6,063 nucleotides of DNA. Origin: an uncultured Eubacteriales bacterium (GTDB taxonomy: Bacteria > Bacillota > Clostridia > Oscillospirales > Oscillospiraceae). Each line of letters starts with the position of its first letter. Position 1 is the first letter of the stretch. Shown here in pieces: positions 1 to 5,300 of this stretch. The stretch spans positions 1-6,063 of the forward strand of contig USMP01000092.1 in the NCBI GenBank assembly GCA_900555795.1. The letters run 5' to 3'. Both the position numbers and the translations under genes were made by a program. The notes under the pieces were generated by a model, which did not search any database, was not told the DNA's origin, and saw only the letters and a list, made by a program, of their open reading frames with translations.

Positions 1-30
1 GCGGAAAGCGCCGCGAAAGGAGGCGTTACG

Positions 31-207
31 ATGGGTAAGGAACACATCAAGGAAATCAGCGATATCGATTGCAGCGTGACGAGCTGCGTATATCACGATG
101 GCAAGACCAAGTGCATGGCCGGCAAGATTCAGGTTGGGCCGCGCAACGCGTGCTGTTCGTCTGAGACGGAGTGCGCGACTTACGAGCCGGATGGCGGCAT
201 GCAGTAA
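31..207 (+). CDS. DUF1540 family small cysteine-rich protein
   Basis: This is a 58-residue protein not related to its neighbours. The start is fixed by a strong Shine-Dalgarno, AAAGGAGG at 16-23, seven bases before ATG. Six cysteines are visible (C14, C19, C28, C41, C42, C48) in the DUF1540 arrangement: an I-x-C-x-V-x-x-C-V-Y start, a C-x-A-x-x-I-x-V middle, and an S-E-T-x-C-A-T-Y end. Such proteins are common in Clostridia and spore formers and usually have one or two copies of this module; this one has one. The cysteine spacing suggests metal binding, but no function is established and none is assigned. There is no signal peptide or membrane segment, so it is probably cytosolic. It converges on thrC and shares a terminator hairpin with it. 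Its promoter would lie left of the window. Its moderate GC (about 53% over 61-120) is lower than that of the genes right of 925. Confidence 0.88.
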   Translation: MGKEHIKEISDIDCSVTSCVYHDGKTKCMAGKIQVGPRNACCSSETECATYEPDGGMQ

Positions 208-229
208 AAAAACAAACAAGAAGCGCGCG

Positions 230-258
230 AGGCTGCTGCAAAATTTTTGCAGCAGCCT
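230..258. terminator. Bidirectional intrinsic terminator between DUF1540 gene and thrC
   Basis: An 11-bp perfect stem (230-240 with 248-258, core GGCTGCTGCA) closes a 7-base AT loop. Outside it, GAAGCG (220-225) can pair with CGCTTC (265-270) and extend the structure. On the minus strand the extended stem runs straight into a T-rich tail (complement of 205-219, ending in seven Ts), which suits thrC. On the plus strand the tail is only TTATTT, weaker, but correctly placed 22 bases after the DUF1540 stop. Convergent genes often share such a structure. Confidence 0.75.
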
Positions 259-278
259 TATTTCCGCTTCTTCGTCTA

Positions 279-509
279 TTATGACTCGATGCCGAGCATC
301 TCATAAACCACGTTTTTCATCTCATCCCGTTCACAAACCTTGGTAAAACGCTGTTTTTTCTGCGCAAGGCCTGCAAGCTGCGGCGGCACCTGCTCGCCTG
401 TAAGACTGGAAAGCTCCTGTACCATGCCGAATTCATCGCTGCTCTCCACCTGCCCATTCCCGACGGCGGACAGCACGCTTGCAGAGAATTTAAAGGGATT
501 TGCTGTGGA
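279..509 (-). pseudogene. thrC: Detached C-terminal tail of threonine synthase (out of frame)
   Basis: This is the missing end of thrC, read in a different frame from the main part. It begins just after an in-frame TGA at 510-512 and reads S-T-A-N-P-F-K-F-S-A-S-V-L at its start, which matches the conserved STA(S/N)P(F/Y)KF segment of long-form threonine synthases. It continues without a stop for about 75 residues to TAA at 279-281, ending in VYEMLGIES. An ATG at 474-476 could in principle start a 65-residue peptide, but no purine-rich ribosome binding site is apparent and the conserved segment lies upstream of it, so an independent gene is unlikely. The tail looks undamaged, with no further stops or shifts, which suggests a recent break or a sequence error. 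The minus-strand terminator at 230-258 follows it directly, as expected for the true gene end. Confidence 0.82.
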
Positions 510-1776
510 TCAGCACCGGCGTATTATCTCCTGTGCGCAGCAGGTATTGTTTACATACGTCTACAGCTACAGCTGTATGCGTATCGCAAAGATAGTGGGT
601 ATTATTGTAGGTTTCACGGATCGTCATCTTCGTGCGGCTATCATTACAGCGACCAGCCGCAAAAAGCGTTTTGAGTTTATTCAGCATGGACCTGCCCACA
701 TCATAGCAGCCATCCTGTTTCAGGCTATCCATCCACGCACGCACCTGCGCATCATCCTGACCGCATAAATCAAAGAGCAACCGCTCCAAATTGCTGGAGA
801 TGAGGATATCCATCGAAGGCGACATTGTGGTATAAAAGCTGCGGTTACGGTCATATTTCCCGGTCTGGAGGAAATCTGTCAGCACATTATTCGCATTGGA
901 AGCGCAGATCAGCTTTCCAACGGGCAGGCCCATCTTTCTGGCGTAGTAGCAGGCCAGAATATTGCCGAAGTTGCCGGTGGGTACGCAGTAGTTGACCTCC
1001 TCCCCCAGCCGGATGGAGCCGGAGCGGAGCAGGTCGCAGTAGGCGGAGATGTAGTAGACCACCTGGGGCAGAATCCGGCCCCAGTTGATGGAGTTGGCGG
1101 AGGAGAGAAAATAGCCCCGGTCCGCCAGGGCCGCGCGCATGTCCGCACTGGAAAAAATGCGCTTGACGCCATTCTGTGCATCGTCAAAGTTGCCCCGGAC
1201 GGCGCAGACCCCCACGTTGTCCCCCTCCTGCGTCACCATTTGCAGCTTTTGAATGTCACTGACACCGTGCTCCGGGTAGAACACCAGGATTTTCGTCTGG
1301 GGCACGTCGGCAAAGCCAGCCATGGCGGCCTTTCCCGTATCCCCGGAGGTGGCCACCAGGATACAGGCGGTCCTGTCCTCCCCGGTCTTTTTCAGGCTGG
1401 CTGAGAGCAGCTGGGGCAGCATCTGTAGGGCCATGTCCTTAAAAGCGCTGGTGGGGCCATGCCACAGCTCCAGGCACCAGGTGTGTCCCCCCACCCGCCG
1501 CAGCGGCGCCACCGCCTCGCAGTCAAACTGGTCGGGCCCATAGGCCCGCCTGGCATACTCCGCCAATTCCTCGGCGCTAAAATCAGGCAGGTAGAGACCC
1601 ATCACATAGGCCGCCCGCTGCTGATAGGTCATGGAGCACATGGCCTCCAGTTCCAGGGCGCTCAGAGAGGGAAATTCCGCCGGGGTGAACAGTCCCCCGT
1701 CCCGGCTCAGCCCCATTTGGATGGCCTCGGCGGCGTTCAGATGCAGGGACTTGTCTCGCGTACTCAAATATTCCAT
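490..1776 (-). CDS. thrC: Threonine synthase, frameshifted before its C-terminus
   Basis: Threonine synthase (EC 4.2.3.1) converts O-phospho-L-homoserine and water to threonine and phosphate using pyridoxal phosphate. The ORF gives 428 residues, against about 495 for the long-form family. Visible motifs are the N-terminal Y-L-S-T-R-D and G-L-S-x-D-G-G-L-F; the PLP lysine K113 in H-G-P-T-S-A-F-K-D; S-G-D-T-G at 144-148; P-T-G-N-F-G-N at 266-272, which binds the cofactor phosphate; and A-S-N-A-N-N-V-L-T-D at 292-301. The ATG at 1774-1776 has a good Shine-Dalgarno (GGAGGA, 1781-1786), 23 bases after yraN. The frame ends at TAA 490-492 inside the conserved STANPFKF region, and the rest lies in another frame at 279-509. 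The part left of about 910 uses GAT, AAT, CGT and GTA codons, while the part to the right uses GCC, CGG and CTG. The catalytic core is present. Whether the truncated product works is unknown, and I would treat it as a probable pseudogene or sequence error. Confidence 0.9.
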   Translation of the reverse strand: MEYLSTRDKSLHLNAAEAIQMGLSRDGGLFTPAEFPSLSALELEAMCSMTYQQRAAYVMGLYLPDFSAEELAEYARRAYGPDQFDCEAVAPLRRVGGHTWCLELWHGPTSAFKDMALQMLPQLLSASLKKTGEDRTACILVATSGDTGKAAMAGFADVPQTKILVFYPEHGVSDIQKLQMVTQEGDNVGVCAVRGNFDDAQNGVKRIFSSADMRAALADRGYFLSSANSINWGRILPQVVYYISAYCDLLRSGSIRLGEEVNYCVPTGNFGNILACYYARKMGLPVGKLICASNANNVLTDFLQTGKYDRNRSFYTTMSPSMDILISSNLERLLFDLCGQDDAQVRAWMDSLKQDGCYDVGRSMLNKLKTLFAAGRCNDSRTKMTIRETYNNTHYLCDTHTAVAVDVCKQYLLRTGDNTPVLIHSKSL

Positions 1777-1799
1777 AACTTCCTCCAGGCTCGCGTCCC

Positions 1800-2156
1800 T
1801 CAGAACGCGCTGATGAGATAGGAGATACGGGGCTCCAGGGCCCCATTCAGATACACCTCCGCCACATCGAAGCGGCAGGGGCAGTCCAGCTGCTTCTGGG
1901 CCAGGTAGTACAGCGCCGTATCCCGCAGGCGGCGCTGCTTGGCGGCCGTCACCGCTGCCCGGGCCGGTGCAAAGCGGCTGTCGGAACGGGTTTTGACCTC
2001 CACAAAGCAGAGCGTCCCCGCCCGGTCTTTGGCTATAAGGTCGATCTCTCCGAAGCGGCAGCGGTACTGGCTTGCCACAATTTGATAGCCCCGGCGCCGC
2101 AGATACTCTGCCACCGCGGCCTCCCCCCGGTTGCCCAGGCGCCTGCGCTCATCCAT
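1800..2156 (-). CDS. yraN: YraN family (UPF0102) endonuclease-like protein
   Basis: This 118-residue protein is the usual size for the YraN/UPF0102 family, which has a restriction-endonuclease-like (PD-(D/E)xK, Holliday-junction-resolvase-like) fold. The expected active-site pattern is visible: a glutamate in the first helix (G-E-A-A-V-A-E-Y-L, 11-19), D39 in F-G-E-I-D-L-I, and E53-x-K55 in F-V-E-V-K-T-R. The A-V-T-x-x-K-x-x-x-L-R region follows at about 68-78. The cellular role and substrate of the family are not settled; a nuclease role in DNA repair or recombination is an inference from the fold. The start ATG (2154-2156) was chosen because it begins the conserved region and overlaps the rnhB stop by 8 bases (ATGGATGA), with a GGAGGAG-type Shine-Dalgarno inside the rnhB end. 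The frame stays open further upstream, but that part only shadows rnhB. The neighbouring rnhB is its usual partner in Firmicutes. Confidence 0.93.
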   Translation of the reverse strand: MDERRRLGNRGEAAVAEYLRRRGYQIVASQYRCRFGEIDLIAKDRAGTLCFVEVKTRSDSRFAPARAAVTAAKQRRLRDTALYYLAQKQLDCPCRFDVAEVYLNGALEPRISYLISAF

Positions 2157-2790
2157 GCCGCCCCTCCTCCCACCTGCGCAGGAAGGTGCGCCGGTGGACG
2201 GGGCTTGGACCATATGTATCCAGAAGGGCGTAGTGCAGCTTGGTGCCGTAGCCCTTGTGCCGGTCAAACTGGTACTGGGGATAGGCCTCCGCCAGGCGCT
2301 CCATGTACCGGTCCCGGCTGACCTTGGCCAGAATGGAGGCGGCGGCGATGCTGGCGCTGCGGCTGTCACCCTTGATCACCAGAGCGTGGTCCGTGCCAAT
2401 GGCGCAGCAGCTGCCGTGGTCCCGGTTGCCGTCAATCAGGGCAAAGTCGGCACAGGGGTCCAGCTGGTCGATAGCCATCTGCATGGCCTGGATGCGGGCG
2501 TTAAGAATGTCCAGCCGGTCGATCTCCTCCGCGCTTACCGACGCCACCGCCCAGGCCACGGCCCTCTCCCGGATCTGGTCGAAGAGCAGGTCCCGGCGCC
2601 TGGGCGTTACCTGCTTGGAATCATTGAGATAGGCAAGTTCCAGATCCCGGGGCAAAATGACGGCGGCGGCATACACCGGCCCCGCCAGGGGGCCCGCCCC
2701 CGCCTCATCACAGCCGCAGACAGCAAAATAGCCGCGGTCCATGGCCTCATATTCCAGCGCCCACATGGGCGAGGGGAGCCGTTTATCCAT
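2149..2790 (-). CDS. rnhB: Ribonuclease HII
   Basis: RNase HII (EC 3.1.26.4) cuts the RNA strand of RNA/DNA hybrids and nicks at single ribonucleotides in DNA, starting ribonucleotide excision repair in the cytoplasm. The 213 residues match the family size. The metal-binding carboxylates are all present: D28-E29 in C-G-C-D-E-A-G, D120 in L-I-D-G-N-R, and D142 in K-G-D-S-R. The signature S-I-A-A-A-S-I-L-A-K-V-S-R-D spans 147-160, and H-K-G-Y-G-T (178-183) carries the tyrosine (Y181) that stacks at the RNA-DNA junction in known structures. An oddity is that the usual G-R-G after the DE pair is G-A-G here (31-33). The start ATG at 2788-2790 is preceded by GGAGGA with an 8-base gap, and it overlaps the rbgA stop in ATGGATAA. 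An in-frame start far upstream (2955) would run through rbgA coding sequence and is rejected. The gene end overlaps yraN by 8 bases, so translation is probably coupled on both sides. Confidence 0.96.
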   Translation of the reverse strand: MDKRLPSPMWALEYEAMDRGYFAVCGCDEAGAGPLAGPVYAAAVILPRDLELAYLNDSKQVTPRRRDLLFDQIRERAVAWAVASVSAEEIDRLDILNARIQAMQMAIDQLDPCADFALIDGNRDHGSCCAIGTDHALVIKGDSRSASIAAASILAKVSRDRYMERLAEAYPQYQFDRHKGYGTKLHYALLDTYGPSPVHRRTFLRRWEEGRHG

Positions 2791-3685
2791 TGTCCGCGTC
2801 CTCCGGCAGTTCCAGCGTAAAGCGGCCCAGCCTGCCCCCACGGAACTCATCCAGCAGGATTCTGGCCATCCGCTCGGTATCGATTTCCCCGCCGGAAATG
2901 AGAAACCCCCTCTTCTTTCCCGCCGCCTGGAGGAGCCGGTAGCCATATGCCACATCGTTCTCCCCCGCCTCCCGCTCCGGGAGGGCGCTGAGCTTATAGC
3001 CGCCCAGCAGGGCGCCGGGATAGCGGAGGGCCAGATAGGCCATCAGATGGCAGGCCAGGGTCTCCACATCCACAATCTCGTCCCGGACTGCGCCGGTGTA
3101 GGCCAGATTCATACCCACCCGCCGGTCCTCAAATTTCGGCCACAGCATCCCCGGGGTATCCAGCAGTTCCAAACTCTGGTCCACCGGCACCCACTGCTTG
3201 GTCCGGGTGACGCCGGGCCGGTCCTCCGCCCTGGCGGTCTTCCGCTTCGCCACCTTGTTGATAAATGTGGACTTGCCCACGTTGGGGATGCCCAGAACCA
3301 TCACACGGATCATCCGCCCCGCCTGGCCCTTTTCCGCATAGGCCGCCAGCTTATCCGACAGCAGTTCCCGCACGGCCGCAGCAAACCGCTCGGTCCCCTG
3401 GCCGCCCTTGGCGTTGGCCTCCAGCACGGCAAAGCCCTTTTCCCGGAAATAGGCCGCCCACTGCTTTGTGCCGCCGGGGTCCGCCACATCCACCCGGTTG
3501 AGGACAACCAGCCGGGGCTTCCCCGCCGTCAATTCCTCCACATCCGGATTCCGGCTGGACAGCGGGATGCGGGCATCCAAAATCTCGCACACCGCATCCA
3601 TATGCCTCATCTGCTCCGTAATCATCCGGCGGGTCCTGGTCATATGGCCCGGATACCACTGGATCTGCATCCCTTGTTCGTCCAT
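2783..3685 (-). CDS. rbgA: Ribosome biogenesis GTPase RbgA (YlqF)
   Basis: This is a circularly permuted GTPase that acts late in 50S subunit assembly; in Bacillus subtilis it is needed for incorporation of proteins including uL16. At 300 residues it is close to full length for the family. The G motifs come in permuted order: G4 as N-R-V-D (63-66), G5 as N-A-K (91-93), the P-loop G-I-P-N-V-G-K-S (132-139), G2 at T160 in P-G-V-T-R-T-K-Q-W, and G3 D-T-P-G (176-179) in the family-typical D-T-P-G-M-L-W-P-K. H14 in W-Y-P-G-H-M matches the histidine that replaces the usual catalytic glutamine. G4 has Arg in place of the common Lys, a conservative change. The start ATG (3683-3685) has a GGGAGGGG Shine-Dalgarno and lies 13 bases after lepB; a second ATG five codons in is possible but has weaker spacing. 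It sits in the rplS-lepB-rbgA-rnhB order common in Firmicutes and fits the nearby ribosomal protein gene. Confidence 0.96.
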   Translation of the reverse strand: MDEQGMQIQWYPGHMTRTRRMITEQMRHMDAVCEILDARIPLSSRNPDVEELTAGKPRLVVLNRVDVADPGGTKQWAAYFREKGFAVLEANAKGGQGTERFAAAVRELLSDKLAAYAEKGQAGRMIRVMVLGIPNVGKSTFINKVAKRKTARAEDRPGVTRTKQWVPVDQSLELLDTPGMLWPKFEDRRVGMNLAYTGAVRDEIVDVETLACHLMAYLALRYPGALLGGYKLSALPEREAGENDVAYGYRLLQAAGKKRGFLISGGEIDTERMARILLDEFRGGRLGRFTLELPEDADNG

Positions 3686-3698
3686 GAGCCCCTCCCGA

Positions 3699-4358
3699 TC
3701 AGGAGACAGGACCGATGCGGCCCCACTCCCGTTTTTCCAAATCCGGCGTTTCGCCGGGCAGCAGCAAAAAGACGGCCTTGCCCTGCAGGTACCCCACCTT
3801 CACAGGGCCCAGGTCTGTGCTGCGGCTGTCGGTGCTGTGGTTGCGGTTGTCCCCCATAATGAACACCTCGTCCTCCGCCAGGGTCAGGGGAAACTGTATG
3901 CCCTCCGGCTTATAGGTGGGCTCCTTCACATAGGGCTCATCCAAAGCGACGCCGTCCACATAGACCACACCGGAAACAAAGTCAATATCCACCGTCTGCC
4001 CGCCAACGGCCACAATTCGCTTAACCAGCGTCTCGTCCAGATTGGCGTTATAATTTCGGGCCACCACCACGTCCCCCGGCTGGAAGGAGCACAGCATGGG
4101 GTTCACCACCACCAGCCGGTCCCCTGTGTAGAGGGTATCCTGCATGGAGGGCCCGCTGACACCGATAAGCCGCACCAGAAATGTGAACAGCAGCACAACC
4201 CCCACTACCGCCGTAATCAGGGCCTGGGCCCACCCGTAAATTGCAGCCTCCAGTCCCTCCGGGGCATCCTGGTCCCGGCCCTCCGGCACCGTGCCTGTGT
4301 CCTCCGGCGCCTGGTCCGCCGGCTGTTCCAGTTCCCGCTCTCTTTTTTCCTCCGACAT
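3699..4358 (-). CDS. lepB: Signal peptidase I
   Basis: Type I signal peptidase (EC 3.4.21.89) is a membrane serine/lysine protease that removes signal peptides from exported proteins on the outer face of the cytoplasmic membrane. The 219-residue protein has an acidic, charged cytosolic N-terminus (1-36), one hydrophobic membrane segment (about 45-65), then the catalytic domain outside. The nucleophile is S71 in G-V-S-G-P-S-M-Q-D-T-L (box B). The general base is K113 in L-V-K-R-I-V-A-V-G-G-Q (box D). Box E, G-D-N-R-N-H-S-T-D-S-R, spans 169-179. A single membrane segment is the Gram-positive arrangement. The start ATG at 4356-4358 is supported by AAGGGAG (4369-4375) and by a promoter just upstream. 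The gene is first in the likely lepB-rbgA-rnhB-yraN-thrC operon. The N-terminal tail is long and poor in conserved features, so the exact start is slightly less certain than the function. Confidence 0.95.
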   Translation of the reverse strand: MSEEKRERELEQPADQAPEDTGTVPEGRDQDAPEGLEAAIYGWAQALITAVVGVVLLFTFLVRLIGVSGPSMQDTLYTGDRLVVVNPMLCSFQPGDVVVARNYNANLDETLVKRIVAVGGQTVDIDFVSGVVYVDGVALDEPYVKEPTYKPEGIQFPLTLAEDEVFIMGDNRNHSTDSRSTDLGPVKVGYLQGKAVFLLLPGETPDLEKREWGRIGPVS

Positions 4359-4397
4359 GGCAGTATAACTCCCTTAGCTATAGCATTCTAAGGATAT

Positions 4398-4426
4398 AGG
4401 ATAGCACAAATCCCCCCTGATTACAA
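4398..4426 (-). promoter_or_regulatory. Predicted sigma-70-type promoter for the lepB operon
   Basis: Read on the minus strand, TTGTAA (4421-4426) and TATCCT (4398-4403) are separated by exactly 17 bases. Each hexamer matches the consensus at 4 of 6 positions. A start of transcription near 4391 would give a leader of about 33 bases, carrying the lepB ribosome binding site AAGGGAG. No operator or riboswitch-like structure fits in so short a leader. This is the only good promoter I see upstream of the five-gene run, which supports one transcript for lepB to thrC. Confidence 0.6.
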
Positions 4427-4466
4427 CCGCTTCCGCCCCTTTTTTCCGACTCTCTCTTCAAATGCG

Positions 4467-4501
4467 CTGCGGGGACGGAGAGAACCCCTCCGCCCCCGCA
4501 G
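4467..4501 (-). terminator. GC-rich hairpin after the 67-residue gene, atypical terminator
   Basis: A 14-bp stem (4467-4480 with 4488-4501) closes a 7-base loop, with one G-U pair on the minus-strand transcript. It begins 7 bases after the stop of the small gene at 4508-4711 and lies upstream of the lepB promoter, where a terminator is expected. No T-run follows on the minus strand (CGCATTTGAAGAG), so it may work poorly, stabilise the 3' end instead, or allow read-through into lepB. Confidence 0.45.
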
Positions 4502-4507
4502 CCCACT

Positions 4508-4711
4508 TCAGGTCAGGCCCTGGCTCGCCAGCTGCTGGACATAGGAACGCATCTGCTCCTTGGACTGGATCAGATGGGTCTGCTCGATAATCTGCCGCCT
4601 CTGCTCCGGCGTCAGACGGGAGAAGTAGTCCATGGCCTGGCTGTTCTGGGCCAGCGCCATGCCCAGCCCCATGGGGATTTCAGGGCCGTTTGCGAAGTTT
4701 TTTCCACTCAT
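4508..4711 (-). CDS. Conserved-looking small protein of unknown function
   Basis: I cannot assign this 67-residue protein to a characterised family. It has a short, probably flexible N-terminus, then P-M-G-L-G-M-A-L-A-Q-N (14-24), a motif resembling small unnamed proteins I associate with Clostridia. Two likely amphipathic helices follow: A-M-D-Y-F-S-R-L (26-33) and a stretch at 35-64 rich in Q, E, R and S containing I-I-E-Q-T-H-x-I-Q-S-K-E-Q-M. There is no signal peptide, membrane segment or cysteine, so it is probably a small soluble cytosolic helical protein. The ATG at 4709-4711 has a clear Shine-Dalgarno, GAGGTGAT, close upstream. It lies between the rplS terminator and the lepB promoter. 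No convincing promoter of its own is seen, so expression may depend on read-through from rplS. The ribosome binding site, coherent composition and own hairpin support a real gene; its function is unknown. Confidence 0.72.
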   Translation of the reverse strand: MSGKNFANGPEIPMGLGMALAQNSQAMDYFSRLTPEQRRQIIEQTHLIQSKEQMRSYVQQLASQGLT

Positions 4712-4767
4712 GCCATCACCTCGTCCCTAGCATCCCCCACCCGCCCCGGTTTTAACCGGAGGGCATG

Positions 4768-4798
4768 AAAAAGCCCGGCGCGGAATACCGTGCCGGGC
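4768..4798 (-). terminator. Intrinsic terminator of rplS
   Basis: Minus-strand hairpin: arms 4788-4798 and 4773-4783 (core GCCCGGC paired with GCCGGGC), a 4-base loop TATT, and one A-C mismatch in the stem. It is followed at once by TTTTT (4772-4768). It begins 15 bases after the rplS stop, the classic position. It should separate the highly expressed rplS from the small gene and lepB, with some read-through possible. Confidence 0.88.
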
Positions 4799-4813
4799 GT
4801 CTTCATGTCTCGA

Positions 4814-5152
4814 TTAAAGCTTCTCGCGGATCTTAGCGGCCTTGCCCACGCGATCGCGCAGGTAGTACAGCTTGGCCCGGCGCACAACGCCGTGGCGGAC
4901 AACCTCGATCTTGTCGATGGTGGGAGAGTGCAGGGGGAACACCTTCTCCACGCCCACGCCGTAAGACACGCGGCGAACGGTGACCGTCTCCTCAATGCCG
5001 CCGTGCTTCTTGGCAATGACGGTACCTTCGAACACCTGGATACGCTCCCGGGCGCCCTCCTTAACCTTCACGTGCACCTTTACGGTGTCGCCGATCTGGA
5101 TCTGGGGCATCTCCTTGATCTGAGATTTGGTCAATTCCTGAATGAGATCCAT
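4814..5152 (-). CDS. rplS: 50S ribosomal protein L19 (bL19)
   Basis: bL19 is a 50S subunit protein located near the 30S interface. The 112-residue product matches the normal family length from start to end: the N-terminal M-D-L-I-Q-E-L-T, then F-x-x-G-D-T-V-like [13 protein letters not shown], the [11 protein letters not shown] segment (37-47), the conserved [17 protein letters not shown], and the basic tail [18 protein letters not shown]. The ATG at 5150-5152 is chosen because it starts the conserved protein and has a very strong AGGAGGA Shine-Dalgarno nine bases upstream. The frame remains open further upstream into the leader, but that part is not conserved. It has its own promoter with an UP-like element, a structured leader and a terminator, so it probably forms a separate, strongly expressed unit. 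trmD, often next to rplS, is not in this window. Confidence 0.98.
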   Translation of the reverse strand: MDLIQELTKSQIKEMPQIQIGDTVKVHVKVKEGARERIQVFEGTVIAKKHGGIEETVTVRRVSYGVGVEKVFPLHSPTIDKIEVVRHGVVRRAKLYYLRDRVGKAAKIREKL

Positions 5153-5195
5153 GGGATATTTCCTCCTAAATATAGGCGTTCGTAACAATTCTCCG

Positions 5196-5235
5196 GGTCC
5201 GTCGGCCATTTGCCCGACCCACTTGACAGAGGACC
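5196..5235 (-). promoter_or_regulatory. Structured 5' leader of rplS, possible L19 autoregulatory element
   Basis: On the minus-strand transcript an outer 5-bp stem (GGTCC, 5231-5235, with GGACC, 5196-5200) encloses an inner 5-bp stem (GTCGG, 5214-5218, with CCGAC, 5201-5205) with an 8-base loop. The two stems stack directly on one side and have a 12-base bulge on the other. A short CCTA/TAGG pairing nearer the start could cover part of the ribosome binding site. L19 leaders that bind the protein are known in Firmicutes. Position and shape make this a candidate, but I did not match it to the published consensus. Confidence 0.4.
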
Positions 5236-5253
5236 GCCCTTTATCGCCATGAT

Positions 5254-5300
5254 AGGATACCACAGCCAGGAGAAAAATGCAAGAATAATTTTCAAAAATT
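5254..5300 (-). promoter_or_regulatory. Predicted rplS promoter with UP-like element
   Basis: On the minus strand TTGCAT (5277-5282) and TATCCT (5254-5259) lie 17 bases apart. The -35 box is weak (3 of 6) and the -10 matches 4 of 6. Just upstream, 5283-5300 is almost pure AT and contains TTTT-TG-AAAA, fitting the core of the bacterial UP-element consensus at about -50 to -41 from a start near 5247. Such an element, bound by the alpha subunit of RNA polymerase, could offset the weak -35 and suits a ribosomal protein gene. The leader would be about 95 bases. Confidence 0.6.

Noticed and set aside
2157..2160. Possible threonine-responsive leader or T-box ahead of thrC or yraN
   Set aside because: thrC is only 23 bases from yraN, and yraN overlaps rnhB. 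There is no room for a riboswitch or attenuator between these genes.
2157..2369. Longer N-terminus for YraN from an upstream start
   Set aside because: The extra residues are the rnhB coding sequence in another frame. The ATG at 2154-2156 begins the conserved region and has a proper ribosome binding site.
2131..2820. Plus-strand frame of 229 codons across rnhB
   Set aside because: It is antisense to rnhB with its full catalytic set. No homology or plausible translation start was seen.
2791..2955. Longer N-terminus for RNase HII
   Set aside because: It would run through the rbgA 3' coding region and add unconserved residues. The ATG at 2788-2790 has a GGAGGA site and gives the usual length.
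2741..3859. Long open frame of 372 codons on the plus strand
   Set aside because: It lies antisense to rbgA and the ends of rnhB and lepB, whose motifs are all intact. The translation is rich in P, R, G and H without recognisable domains, typical of antisense frames in GC-rich coding DNA.
3468..4391. Plus-strand frame of 307 codons across lepB
   Set aside because: It is antisense to lepB and the start of rbgA, with no ribosome binding site and no recognisable domain. Its length reflects the high GC of the opposite genes.
4746..4759. Small palindrome CCGGTTTTAACCGG
   Set aside because: As a hairpin the loop would be only two to four bases on a 5-6 bp stem, with no T-run. It is too weak to call a terminator or operator beside the clear rplS terminator.
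5223..5228. Perfect TTGACA on the plus strand inside the rplS leader
   Set aside because: No acceptable -10 box lies 16-18 bases downstream on the plus strand, and the stretch forms part of the rplS leader bulge. Probably coincidence.
5153..5263. Longer N-terminus for L19
   Set aside because: bL19 is conserved from M-D-L-I-Q onward, and the AGGAGGA site points to the ATG at 5150-5152. The upstream stretch is the leader and overlaps the predicted promoter region.
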